Origin: Paractinoplanes tereljensis
GTDB lineage: Bacteria; Actinomycetota; Actinomycetes; Mycobacteriales; Micromonosporaceae
Length of the DNA stretch: 64,000 nucleotides
NCBI RefSeq assembly: GCF_016862435.1
Contig: NZ_BOMY01000037.1
Span: 1 to 64,000, forward strand
Direction: 5' to 3'
A program made the position numbers and the translations under genes. Below the pieces are notes generated by a model. It did no database searches and had not been told where the DNA came from. It saw only the letters and a program-made list of their open reading frames with translations. Below, piece after piece: positions 17,717-26,800 of this stretch; the stretch's first letter is position 1; each line of letters begins with the position of its first letter.

Positions 17717-19279
17717 TCACCGTCGGCGCGGGCCGGCCTGGCCCGCGCCGACCGGGGTTTGCGGTGACTGCGGTAGGTCAGCGACGAGGCGCGCCCCGCC
17801 GTCCGAGTCGGCCACGGACAGGCTTCCGCCGTGGCGGACGGCTATGTCGCGGGCGATGGCCAGGCCCAGGCCGGCCCCGCCGTGCCCACGGTCGCGGGCC
17901 TCGTCGAGGCGGGTGAACCGTTCGAAGACCCGTTCCCGGTCCGCCGCCGGGATGCCGGGGCCGTCGTCGTGGACCTCGATGCGCACCAGGTCCGGTTCGG
18001 GTTTCGTGACGGTCACGGTGACCCGGTCCCGGGCGTACCGTGCCGCGTTGTCCAGCAGGTTCTCCAGCAGCCGGGCCAGTTCCGGTTCGCGGCCGGTCAC
18101 CAGCGCGGGCTCCGGCGCCACCACCGTGAACCTCTCGTCCGGCGGTGTTCGGTAGTGCCGCTCGCCGACCAACTCCTCGGCGATCGCGGCGAGGTCGACC
18201 GGTTTTCCGGTGGGCGGTGCCGTGCGTTCCAGGCGGGCGAGCAGGAGCAGGTCGTCGGTGAGGTGCTGCAGCCGGTCGGTGGTGGCCTTGACGGCGGTCA
18301 GGTCGGCGGCTTCGCCGTGTTCGAGGGCCACCTCGACGGTGTTCCGCAGGCCCGCGAGGGGGCTGCGCAACTCGTGCGCGGCGTCGGCGACGAACCGCCG
18401 CTGCCGCTCGGCTGCGTCGGCGAGCCGGTCGAGGGTCGCGTTCATGGTTTCCGCCAGTCGGGCGATCTCGTCGTCGGTGCGCGGCTGGGGCACCCGGCTG
18501 CTCATGTCCGCGGCGGTGATGCGCGCCAGCTCGGCCCGCATCCGTTCCACCGGGCGCAGCGCCCGGCCTGCGACCAGCCAGGCGCACACGGCGACGAACA
18601 GGGCGGCCGCCGGCACTCCGGGGATCAGCCACTGGTCGACGCGGGCCACCGCGTTCTGCGCCGGCAGTGGCGAGGCGAGCGCGTAGACGGTGGCCACCAC
18701 GTGCCACTTCGTGTCCTGGACGTTCATCGCCACCAGGGTGACGGTCTGACCGTCGAGCTTGTGCCCGCGCTCGCCGTTCCGGGAGGGGCTCAGCAGCACG
18801 CTGACCCGCCCGGTCCAGCCGTCCTGCATGTCCGGTGGCTTACTGGGGAAGGCCAGTCCGCTTTCCCGGATGTAGTAGGCCATCCGCTCCTGGGCCAGCA
18901 GGACCTTGCCGTTGGTGTCGACGACCGCGAACGAATTCAGGAAGAACGGGAACCGGAACAGGTCGTCCACGACGCCGTCGGGCATCTTGCTGATGAGCTC
19001 GCTGACCTCTGCCTCGCTCATCGACGCCTCGGGGCGGGGCGTCCGGTCGACGAGCGCTCCGGACTCCGCCCCGGTTCGCGCCGCGGAGGTGTCGTAGGTC
19101 GCCGCGACACCGCGGACGACCTGCTGGGCGGTTTCGACGGACGCCGCCATGGCGTTGGTGTAGATGACGTGGCGCAGCCAGAGCGACCCGCCCCCGAAGC
19201 ACAGTGCGGCCGCGAGCGCCGCGGCGGCCGCCGCCCGCACGCGTACCGAACCCAGTTTCGGCAACCGGAGGCTACGCAC
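17717..19279 (-). CDS. Sensor histidine kinase (EnvZ/OmpR type)
   Basis: 520 residues. Membrane helix near 16-35, an extracytoplasmic sensor of about 160 residues, a second helix near 205-230 (WLIPGVPAAALFVAVCAWLVAG), HAMP, then HisKA with the phospho-acceptor His302 in VADAAHELRSPLAG. A HATPase domain follows with N-box NLLDNAARYA, then DDGPGIPAADRERVFERF and GGAGLGLAIA. The start lies inside the 3' end of the response regulator gene (8-base overlap), so the two form one operon. The sensed signal is not evident. Confidence 0.93.
   Translation of the reverse strand: MRSLRLPKLGSVRVRAAAAAALAAALCFGGGSLWLRHVIYTNAMAASVETAQQVVRGVAATYDTSAARTGAESGALVDRTPRPEASMSEAEVSELISKMPDGVVDDLFRFPFFLNSFAVVDTNGKVLLAQERMAYYIRESGLAFPSKPPDMQDGWTGRVSVLLSPSRNGERGHKLDGQTVTLVAMNVQDTKWHVVATVYALASPLPAQNAVARVDQWLIPGVPAAALFVAVCAWLVAGRALRPVERMRAELARITAADMSSRVPQPRTDDEIARLAETMNATLDRLADAAERQRRFVADAAHELRSPLAGLRNTVEVALEHGEAADLTAVKATTDRLQHLTDDLLLLARLERTAPPTGKPVDLAAIAEELVGERHYRTPPDERFTVVAPEPALVTGREPELARLLENLLDNAARYARDRVTVTVTKPEPDLVRIEVHDDGPGIPAADRERVFERFTRLDEARDRGHGGAGLGLAIARDIAVRHGGSLSVADSDGGARLVADLPQSPQTPVGAGQAGPRRR
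17722..17752. terminator. Perfect 13-bp hairpin between converging genes
   Basis: GTCGGCGCGGGCC and GGCCCGCGCCGAC flank the loop GGCCT and are followed by CGGGGTTT. It lies 9 bases after the rhamnosidase stop and overlaps the last codons of the opposite-strand kinase, so it can terminate the rhamnosidase transcript. Confidence 0.7.
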
Positions 19280-19949
19280 GGGCGCTCACCAGCCGGTAAC
19301 CCTCGCCGCGGACCGTCTCGATGCTCTGCCGGCCGAACGGCACGTCGATGCTGCGGCGCAGCGCGCGGATGTAGACCTCGACGATGTTCAGGTCGCCGTC
19401 GTAGGCCTCGTCCCACACCTCGTCCAGAATATCGATCTTGCTCACCACCGCGTCCGACCGGCGCGCCAGGCAGGCCAGCACCGCGAACTGCTTGGCGGTC
19501 AGCGGAATCGGGGTGGTGCCGCGCGAACAGCGGCGCTGCGCCTGGTCCACGACCAGATCACCGACGGTCAGCACCACCGGCCTCGGCTCGCCACCACGGC
19601 GCAACAGGGCTCGCACCCGGGCCAGCAGGACCACGTGCGAGAACGGCTTCGTCAGGTAGTCGTCCGCCCCGGTGTCCAGGGCCTCGGCCTCGTCGTACTC
19701 GCCGTCCTTGGCGGTGAGAACCAGCACCGGGGTGCCCACCCGGGACTCCCGCAGCCGGGCGCACACCTGAAAACCGTTCAGCCGGGGCAGCATCAGGTCC
19801 AGGATCACCGCCTGGTAACCCTCGGTCAGGGCGTACTCGAGCCCGGTACTCCCGTCGTGCACCACGTCGACGGCGTAACCCTCGGCCACCAGGCCACGAC
19901 GCAGGGACTCGGCCAGCTCTCGCTCATCTTCCACCACCAGTAACCGCAC
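19272..19949 (-). CDS. OmpR-family response regulator
   Basis: 225 residues. The receiver domain has acidic pocket VVEDE, phospho-acceptor Asp51 in ILDLMLPRLNGF, the Thr of VLTAKD and Lys of YLTKPFS. The C-terminal winged helix of OmpR/PhoB type has LTAKQFAVLACLARR, VEVYIRALRRSID and ETVRGEGYRLV. It is the first gene of the two-component operon. Its output targets are unknown, and I see no clear direct repeat in the 40-base gap upstream. Confidence 0.95.
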   Translation of the reverse strand: MRLLVVEDERELAESLRRGLVAEGYAVDVVHDGSTGLEYALTEGYQAVILDLMLPRLNGFQVCARLRESRVGTPVLVLTAKDGEYDEAEALDTGADDYLTKPFSHVVLLARVRALLRRGGEPRPVVLTVGDLVVDQAQRRCSRGTTPIPLTAKQFAVLACLARRSDAVVSKIDILDEVWDEAYDGDLNIVEVYIRALRRSIDVPFGRQSIETVRGEGYRLVSARA

Positions 19950-19989
19950 CGGGCCATCCTCGCAGCACCTCGGCTAACGAACCTGAAGC

Positions 19990-21027
19990 TCATTTCAGGT
20001 TGGTCAGGAAGGACAGCAGGGTCTCGGCGGCCAGGTCGGTGGTCTCGGCGTAGATCGGCTGCATCCGGCCGTCGAGGGCGGCCAGGGTCGAGCCCGGGAT
20101 CAGCGTGGCCAGTTCGCGGCCCAGCTCGAAGCGGACCGCCCGGCTGCCCCGCCGGTGCAGCACCAGGGTCGGCACCCGGATCGTGGGCAGCAGCGCGGTG
20201 ACGTCGGTGCGGTAGAACATCTCCAGCAGGGCGGCGGCCGTGTCGGCGGTCGCGGCGGCCCGCTGCATCCGGGCGAACCATGCGGTCTGCTCGGCCGGGG
20301 CGTCCGGGAACCAGATGTCGGCGAGCACCCGCGAGCCCAGGCCCCAGTGGGTCCGGACCAGGTCCAGCACCGATCGCTTGACCGCGTCCGAGGCCAGGTC
20401 GGCGCCGCGCGCGCAGCTGCCGTAGAGGATCAGCGACGACAGTGCGGCCGGGTTCCGGGCCGCGTATGTCGCCGCGACCTGGCCGCTCTCGCACGAGCCG
20501 AACAGCGCGAAGCGGCCCAGGCCCAGGTGCTCGGCCAGTGACTCCACCACCGCCAGCTCGGAAGCCGGGGTGGGCTCCGGGGCGGTGCGATCGGACAGGC
20601 CGCAGCCGACCTTGTCGTAGCGGATGACGGTGTGCTCGCGGGCCAGCGCCTCGACGAACCGGCGGTGTTGCGGGCTCTCCCCCAGCACGTCGAGGTGCGA
20701 GATCCAGCCGAGCATGCAGAGCAGCGGCGGCCCGCTGCCGGTCACCGTGTAGGCGACCCGGCCCACCGGGGTCGCGGCGAATCGCACCAGCTCGGACGGC
20801 TGCGGGTCGGCGGGCGCGGTCAGCGCGGTCTGGCAGAAGCGGTCCCGCTCGTCGCCGCGCAGGGCGAACGCGTCGGCCAGCAGGCGCACGGTCGCCGGGC
20901 GCGGGATGCCGGTCTCCCGGGCCTCGATCTTGCGGATCCCCCGGACACTCACCCCGGTGCGGTCGGCCAGGTCCTCCTGCGACCAGCCCAGCGTCTGCCG
21001 GTACCCCCGTACGACATCACCCAGCAT
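19990..21027 (-). CDS. XRE helix-turn-helix fused to catalytically degenerate alpha/beta hydrolase
   Basis: 345 residues. Residues 3-60 are an XRE-type HTH (YRQTLGWSQEDLADRTGVSVRGIRKIEARETG). Residues 85-345 have an alpha/beta-hydrolase fold (YTVTGSGPPLLCM..W, VIRYDKVGCGLSD, FALFGSCESGQVAATYA, TLVLHRRG). The three catalytic positions all differ: the elbow has Cys179 where Ser is expected, the acid position in the HRRGDRAVP-type motif is Ser295, and the final His region reads LDGRMQPIY, leaving no His. It is therefore more likely a ligand-sensing regulator than an enzyme. A Cys nucleophile alone would not exclude activity, but the loss of His and acid argues against it. Confidence 0.8.
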   Translation of the reverse strand: MLGDVVRGYRQTLGWSQEDLADRTGVSVRGIRKIEARETGIPRPATVRLLADAFALRGDERDRFCQTALTAPADPQPSELVRFAATPVGRVAYTVTGSGPPLLCMLGWISHLDVLGESPQHRRFVEALAREHTVIRYDKVGCGLSDRTAPEPTPASELAVVESLAEHLGLGRFALFGSCESGQVAATYAARNPAALSSLILYGSCARGADLASDAVKRSVLDLVRTHWGLGSRVLADIWFPDAPAEQTAWFARMQRAAATADTAAALLEMFYRTDVTALLPTIRVPTLVLHRRGSRAVRFELGRELATLIPGSTLAALDGRMQPIYAETTDLAAETLLSFLTNLK

Positions 21028-21156
21028 CCGCCCAATCTCTCAGCCGGACCGACGCATGGATAGCTAATTATCGATGCAAGGTGCCGGTCGCGTTCCTCGT
21101 CCGTACCACCGCCGGCCGCAAGGGTTGAGGGACGAAACCAACGACGGGGAGCGAGC

Positions 21157-21684
21157 ATGAAACACCGCACCAAGATCCTCGGCAGCCTGTTCGCCGGGGT
21201 GTTCACCGCCGCGGCCGCCCTGCTGGGGGCCGGGCCGGCGCAGGCGGCCGACCCGAACACCTGCTTCATCCGGACCGCCACCAACAACTACGTCACGGCC
21301 GTCGGCGGCGGTGGGCGGACCACCGACGTGATGCACACCAACGCCACCGTGGCGTCCACCTGGGAGCGGTTCACCCTGGTCAACACCGGCGACAACAGCC
21401 ACTACGGCCTGCGCACCGCGTTCGGCTACTACGTGACCGCGGTCGCCAGCGGTGGTCTGAGCAGCGGCACCTACCCGGACGTCCTGCACACCGACGCGAC
21501 GGTGCTGCGGGACTGGGAGAAGTTCACCTTCGTCAGCGACGGGGCCGGCCGGTTCGGTATCCGGGCGTTCGACGGGCACCTGCTGGGCGCGGTCGGGGGC
21601 GGCGGCCGGACCTATGCGGCCTTCGACTCGAACCGCACGACCCTGGGCACCACCGAGAAGTTCCTGTTTACCTGCAACGTCTGA
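21157..21684 (+). CDS. Small secreted fascin-like beta-trefoil protein
   Basis: 175 residues. A signal peptide ends at AQAA (about residue 31). The remainder is three repeats of about 45 residues, each starting with F.IR/Y.LRTA..YYVTAV.GGG and closing with a Trp/Phe-containing strand (TWERFTLVN, DWEKFTFVS, TTEKFLFTC). This is the fascin/actin-crosslinking-like beta-trefoil pattern. Two Cys, one near each end, could close the fold. Such bacterial proteins usually bind sugars, and the ligand here is unknown. The 3' end overlaps the converging bioY gene by 17 bases. Confidence 0.75.
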   Translation: MKHRTKILGSLFAGVFTAAAALLGAGPAQAADPNTCFIRTATNNYVTAVGGGGRTTDVMHTNATVASTWERFTLVNTGDNSHYGLRTAFGYYVTAVASGGLSSGTYPDVLHTDATVLRDWEKFTFVSDGAGRFGIRAFDGHLLGAVGGGGRTYAAFDSNRTTLGTTEKFLFTCNV

Positions 21685-22258
21685 GGAAACGCCACGCGGC
21701 GGGCAGCAGGCCCGCCGCGATGGCGACCTTGACCGCGTCGCCGAGCAGGAACGGCAGCACGCCGACCCGGATCGTGGTGGCCGCGCCGAGGTGCAGGGAC
21801 ACGGCGAGCCAGGTGGCGCCGAACAGGTAGACGATCGCGTTGCCGAGCACCATCGTCGGCACCACCCGCCACGGCGTCCGGTCGGCGCCGCGGCGGGCCA
21901 GCTCGCCCACGACCGCGCCGGCCGCGACCATGCCGAGCAGGTAACCGAAGGTCGCCCCGGGGAAGCCGGCCGCACCCCCGGCGAACCACGGGACCCCGGC
22001 CAGGCCGGCCACGACGTACGCCACGCAGGCGGCCGTGCCCCGCCACGGCCCGAGGCCGGCCGCGATGAGCAGGACCGCCAGGGTCTGCCCGGTCACCGGA
22101 ACGGGACTGCCGGGGATGGGTACGGCGATCTGGGCCGACAGCCCGATCACCGCGGCCCCGCCGGTGACCAGGGCGACCGTGGCCCGGTGCCGGGTGAGCC
22201 GGGTCAGCAGCAGGTCACCGAGGACGAAGCGGGGAGCGTGCAGGGCAACACTGTTCAT
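21668..22258 (-). CDS. bioY: BioY biotin transporter (S component)
   Basis: 196 residues, about six membrane helices. Conserved BioY segments are visible: AVPIPGSPVPVTGQTLAVLL, the GPWRGTAACVAYVVAGLAGVPWFAGG stretch, PGATFGYLLG and the C-terminal GVLPFLLGDAVKVAIAA. It takes up biotin, either alone or with EcfT/EcfA encoded elsewhere, and none of these are in this window. Its ATG overlaps the stop of allophanate hydrolase (TGATG), so it is translationally coupled to the operon of a biotin-dependent carboxylase, which explains its placement. Confidence 0.93.
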   Translation of the reverse strand: MNSVALHAPRFVLGDLLLTRLTRHRATVALVTGGAAVIGLSAQIAVPIPGSPVPVTGQTLAVLLIAAGLGPWRGTAACVAYVVAGLAGVPWFAGGAAGFPGATFGYLLGMVAAGAVVGELARRGADRTPWRVVPTMVLGNAIVYLFGATWLAVSLHLGAATTIRVGVLPFLLGDAVKVAIAAGLLPAAWRFLRRCR

Positions 22259-23895
22259 CAGGACTCCAGGTAGGCGAGCCAGCCGCCGTGGGCGGTGATG
22301 TCGGGGGCGTCGGCGAGGGCGGCCGGCTCGCACAGGAACCCGGTGACCGAGGTCCCGTCGGCGAGCCGCACCTGGCCGAGGGCCATCGGCGCGGGCAGCG
22401 CGGCCAGGAACGGCCCGAGCGCGGCGGGCGGCAGCTCCCACAGCTCGCCGGCGATGGCGGCGCCGCCGAGCGCGACCCGCAGCAGGCCGGGCTTGGGCGG
22501 CGCGGTGGGCAGGGCGAACATCCGGTACTCGGCGGCGGTCCGGACCGGCCCGGAGAGCCGGCCGCCGGCCGAGGTGAGCTGGTGGTTGAGCGGCTGGCCG
22601 GTCAGGTGCGCGCCCAGCACCAGCAGCGGCAGCCCGGCCGAGTAGGGCACGGCCGGTTCCGGGCCGACAAGCAGCGCGGCGATGTCGGCGGCCACCGCGT
22701 CGGCGAAGCCCCTGGTGATGACCTGGACGCCGATCCCGGCCGGCACCGCGACCGCGGCCAGCCCGAACAGGTTGCAGAAGTTGGTGTACGTGCCCACCCG
22801 CGCGTTCACGCCGATCGGGTCGGCGGTGACCTCGGCGATCGTCGGGTGGAAGGGCGCGGTCGGCAGCAGCAGCGCGTCGGCGTCGCCCCACTCGGCCATC
22901 GCCTCGTCGCGCAGCTTCTGCAGCCGTTCGGTGTCGGCGACGAGCACGTGCGCCGGGATGTCCCGGGCTTTCCCGATGATCGCGCCGACGGTCGGATCGA
23001 CGTCGTCCGGAAGCGAGTCGATGAAGGCGCCGACCGCCGCGTACCGCTCGGCGACGAACCCGCCCTCGTACAGCAGCTTCGCCGCCGCCAGGAACGGCGC
23101 GAGCTTGATCGGTCGCAGCCGCGCCCCGGCGCTCTCCAGGGTTTTCGCCGCCCGCTCGAACGCGTCCAGCCACTCCTCGGACATGTGCAACAACTCGTCG
23201 CGGTCCGGGACCGCGATCACCGGCTGCGGCGGCGCCGCAAGCGGCGCATCGGCCGGGAAAGGCTCACTCATGATGGCGACGGCTTCGCGGCCTTCGGCGA
23301 GGGTACGGGCGAAAACCGTCACGCAGTCGAGGCTGCGGGCGGCCGGCACCACGCCGGACGTCGGCACCACGCCGTAGGTCGGCTTGATGCCGACGATCTG
23401 CTGGAACGCGGCCGGCACCCGCCCCGAGCCGGCCGTGTCGGTGCCGAGCGCCAGATCCACGATGCCGAGCGCGACCGCCACCGCCGAACCGGAGCTGGAA
23501 CCGCCGGAGACCCGCGCCGGATCCCGGACGTCCCGCACCGCGCCGTACGGGCTGCGGGTGCCGACCAGCCCGGTGGCGAACTGGTCGAGGTTGGTCTTGC
23601 CGAGCACGATGGCACCGGCGTCGACGAGCCGCTGCACGGCCGCGGCGCTGACCACCGGCGTATAGGCGTAGGACGGGCAGCCGGCCGTGGTCGGCAGGCC
23701 GGCGACGTCGATGTTGTCCTTGACCGCCACCAGTTTCCCGGCCAACGGCAGGGTCTCGCCGGCCGCGAGCCGGCCCGCCACCGCCTCCGCCTCGGCGAAC
23801 ACGGCCTCGGCCGGGCGCAGGGTGATCCACGCTTCGGGGCGCTCGCCGAGGGCGAGCTGGGCGTAGGCGGCACGGACGCGGTCCTGCACTGTCAT
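22258..23895 (-). CDS. atzF: Allophanate hydrolase
   Basis: 545 residues. The amidase-signature triad is visible as Lys59 (GKLVAVKDNID), cis-Ser133 (GGSSSGS) and nucleophile Ser157 (GTDTAGSGR). The C-terminal part from about 430 on (LVLGAHLTGQPLNHQLTSAGG, YRMFALPT) is the extra domain of AtzF/DUR1,2-type allophanate hydrolases. It splits allophanate into CO2 and ammonia, the last step after a urea or guanidine carboxylase. Start and stop overlap the neighbouring genes as TGATG, indicating coupled translation with the carboxylase and BioY. Confidence 0.95.
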   Translation of the reverse strand: MTVQDRVRAAYAQLALGERPEAWITLRPAEAVFAEAEAVAGRLAAGETLPLAGKLVAVKDNIDVAGLPTTAGCPSYAYTPVVSAAAVQRLVDAGAIVLGKTNLDQFATGLVGTRSPYGAVRDVRDPARVSGGSSSGSAVAVALGIVDLALGTDTAGSGRVPAAFQQIVGIKPTYGVVPTSGVVPAARSLDCVTVFARTLAEGREAVAIMSEPFPADAPLAAPPQPVIAVPDRDELLHMSEEWLDAFERAAKTLESAGARLRPIKLAPFLAAAKLLYEGGFVAERYAAVGAFIDSLPDDVDPTVGAIIGKARDIPAHVLVADTERLQKLRDEAMAEWGDADALLLPTAPFHPTIAEVTADPIGVNARVGTYTNFCNLFGLAAVAVPAGIGVQVITRGFADAVAADIAALLVGPEPAVPYSAGLPLLVLGAHLTGQPLNHQLTSAGGRLSGPVRTAAEYRMFALPTAPPKPGLLRVALGGAAIAGELWELPPAALGPFLAALPAPMALGQVRLADGTSVTGFLCEPAALADAPDITAHGGWLAYLES

Positions 23896-26800
23896 CAAAG
23901 GGTCCTTCCGGCGAGTACGACAAGCGGGTTCCCCGGCGCGACCTGCGTGCCGGGACTGACCAGGATGTCGGCGACCAGCCCGGCGCGCGGCGCGGTCACC
24001 ACGGTCTCGAGCTTCATCGCTTCCAGGGCGAGCAGCGGCTGCCCGGCTTCGACCCGGTCGCCGGGCCGCACGTCGATCCGCCACACGCTGGACACGAACG
24101 GTGCCTCGACCAGCACCCCGCCCTCGGGGACGGTGACCTCGGCCGCGGCCGGCGGGGCGGGTGGCTCGGGCCGGGGGTCGAACTCGCCGGCGGCGGCCCA
24201 GTCGGCCCGTTCCTGGCCGAACGCGGCCGACTGCCGGGCCCGGAAGTCGGCGATGGAGGCGGCGTTCTCGGCCAGGAAGGCCTCGTGCTCGGCGAGCCGG
24301 AAGGTGCCCTCGTCGATCCGTGGCCGGTGCCGTCCGGCGGCCACGTCGGCCCGCAGGTCGAGCAGTTCCTCGGCGCCGACCGGGTACCACTGGATCCGGT
24401 CGAAGTGGTTGAGCAGCCAGGGCTGGGTTTTCCAGCGCGACCACACCTGCACGGTCCGCCCGACGAATTGGTAACCGCCCGGCCCTTCCATCCCGTAGAT
24501 GCACAGGTAGGCGCCGCCGATGCCGACCGCGTTCTCCGGCGTCCAGGTGCGGGCCGGGTTGTACTTGGTGGTGACCAGGCGGTGCCGGGGGTCGAGCGGG
24601 GTGGCCACCGGCGCGCCGAGGTAGACGTCGCCGAGGCCGAGCACCAGGTAACTGGCGTCGTGCACGGTGCGGTAGACGTCCTCGACGCTGTCCAGGCCGT
24701 TGACCCGGCGGATGAACTCGATGTTCCACGGGCACCAGGGCGCGTCGTCGCGCACCCCGGCCATGTAGCGAGCGATCGCCTCGCGGGTGGCCGGGTCGTC
24801 CCAGCTCAGCGGCAGGTGCACGATCCGGCTGGGCACTTCCAGGTCGCGCGGCATCTCATTTTCCAGCTCGCGGACAAGACCCAGGATTTTCCGCACCGGA
24901 AGACGAGACGGGTCCACGTGCACCTGCAGCGACCGGATACCCGGGGTCAGGTCGACCACGCCGGCCAGGCCCTCCGCGCGCAGCCGGTCCATCAGGGCGT
25001 GCGCCCGCATCCGCAGGCCGAGGTCGAGGGTCATCGGGCCGTACTCGATGAGCAGGTTGTCGTCGCCGGACCGGCGGTAGGTGACGTCCTCGCCGCGGGC
25101 CAGGATGCCGTCGTCGACCGCGCTGATCAGCGGGGTGAAGTCGAGGTCGGAGACCGGTACGAAGCGCACCGTGTCGCCGGGACTGAGCTGCCCGAGTTTC
25201 CAGCGTTCGGCGGTGATGACGGTGGCCGGGCAGACGAAACCGCCGAGGCTGGGGCCGTCCGGTCCGAGCAGGATCGGCACGTCCCCGGTGAAGTCGATGG
25301 CGCCGACCGAGTAGGGGGTGTCGTGGATGTTGGACGGGTGCAGGCCGGCCTCGCCGCCGTCGGTGCGGGCCCAGCGGGGTTTCGGCCCGACCAGGCGGAC
25401 GCCGGTGCGGGCGGAGTTGAAGTGCACCGTCCACTCGGCCGCATAGAACTCGTCGATGTCGGAGCGGAGGAAGAACTCGGGGGCGGCGTGCGGGCCCTCG
25501 GTGACCCGGATCTGCCAGTCCCGGCGGATCACCGGCCGCTGCTCGACCGGCACCGGCCCGCGGATCGCCGCGCTCTTGAATGTGCGCAAAACGTCGCCTA
25601 CTCGCAGCGCCCGACCACCGTGCCCGCCGAACTGGCCGAGCGTGAACGTGGACGCGCTGCCCAGGTAGAGCGGCACGTCGAGGCCGCCGGCAAACAAAAC
25701 GTAAGCCCGTAACCCGCCGTCGGTCGCCTTACCCACGTCCAGAACGGCCCCGGCGGGCACCGATACCGGCTCCCAGCGCGGCACCCGGACCCCGTCGACG
25801 GTGACCGGGACGGCCGCGCCGGTCACGCAGATCGTCGTCGGCGCGGTGAAGCGCAGCGCCGGCCCGTCCACCGTGCATTCCAGGCCGGGGGCGCCAACCG
25901 GGTTGCCGAGCGCCTCGTTGCCCAGCCGGAACGACAGGTCGTCCATCGGCCCGGACGGCGGCACGCCGACCTCCCACAGCCCGGTCCGGCCGGGCCAGTC
26001 CTGCACCGTGGTCATCGTGCCGGCCCGCTCGACGACGATCCGCGGTTCCTCGTCGTGCACGTCGGCGAGCGTGGCCGTCGAGTGAGTGGCGTCCAGAACA
26101 CCGGGATGCGACGCGGCGGCTCGCAGCAGGCCCAGGTTGGTCTCGATGCCGTCGATCCGGGTCGCCGACAGGGCCTCACGTAACGCCTGGAAGGCAAGAG
26201 AACGCGTCGGCGCGGAGACGATCACCTTGGCGAGCATCGGGTCGTACGCCGTCGACACCTCGGTCCCGGCCGACACCCAGCCGTCCACCCGTACATCTGG
26301 GGGAAAGCTCGCCTGGGTGATCAAGCCGGCGCTTGGCCGGTGGTTTTGGGTTGGGTCTTCCGCGTAGACGCGGGCCTCGACCGCGGCCCCCGACGCCGAT
26401 GGCACCGAGGCAAGCATGTCGGTGTCGCCCTGAGCCAGGCGCAGCATCCACTCGACCAGGTCGATCCCGTAGATCGCCTCAGTGACCGGGTGCTCGACCT
26501 GCAACCGGGCGTTGACCTCGAGAAATGACGCCCGTTCAGAAATAGCGTCGTAGACGAACTCGACCGTTCCCGCCGAGCGGTAGGAAACCGACGAACACAG
26601 CGCGGCGGCCGACGAGTGCAGCTGCTCACGAATCAAAGCGGGGAGACCGGGGGCGGGCGCCTCCTCGATCACCTTCTGGTTGCGGCGCTGGAGGCTGCAA
26701 TCGCGGTCGCCGAGCACGACCACCCGCCCGGCGCCGTCCCCGAAGACCTGCACCTCGACGTGCCGGGCCTGCTGGATGTACCGCTCCAGGAACACTCCCC

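Noticed and set aside
21028..21156. Operator-like GATAGCTAATTATC near the HTH/hydrolase gene
   Set aside because: Only the outer four bases are symmetrical and there is one copy, so it was not listed as a site.
21157..21684. Secreted toxin or lectin assignment for the beta-trefoil protein
   Set aside because: The fold pattern is clear but nothing in the sequence indicates toxicity or a specific sugar.
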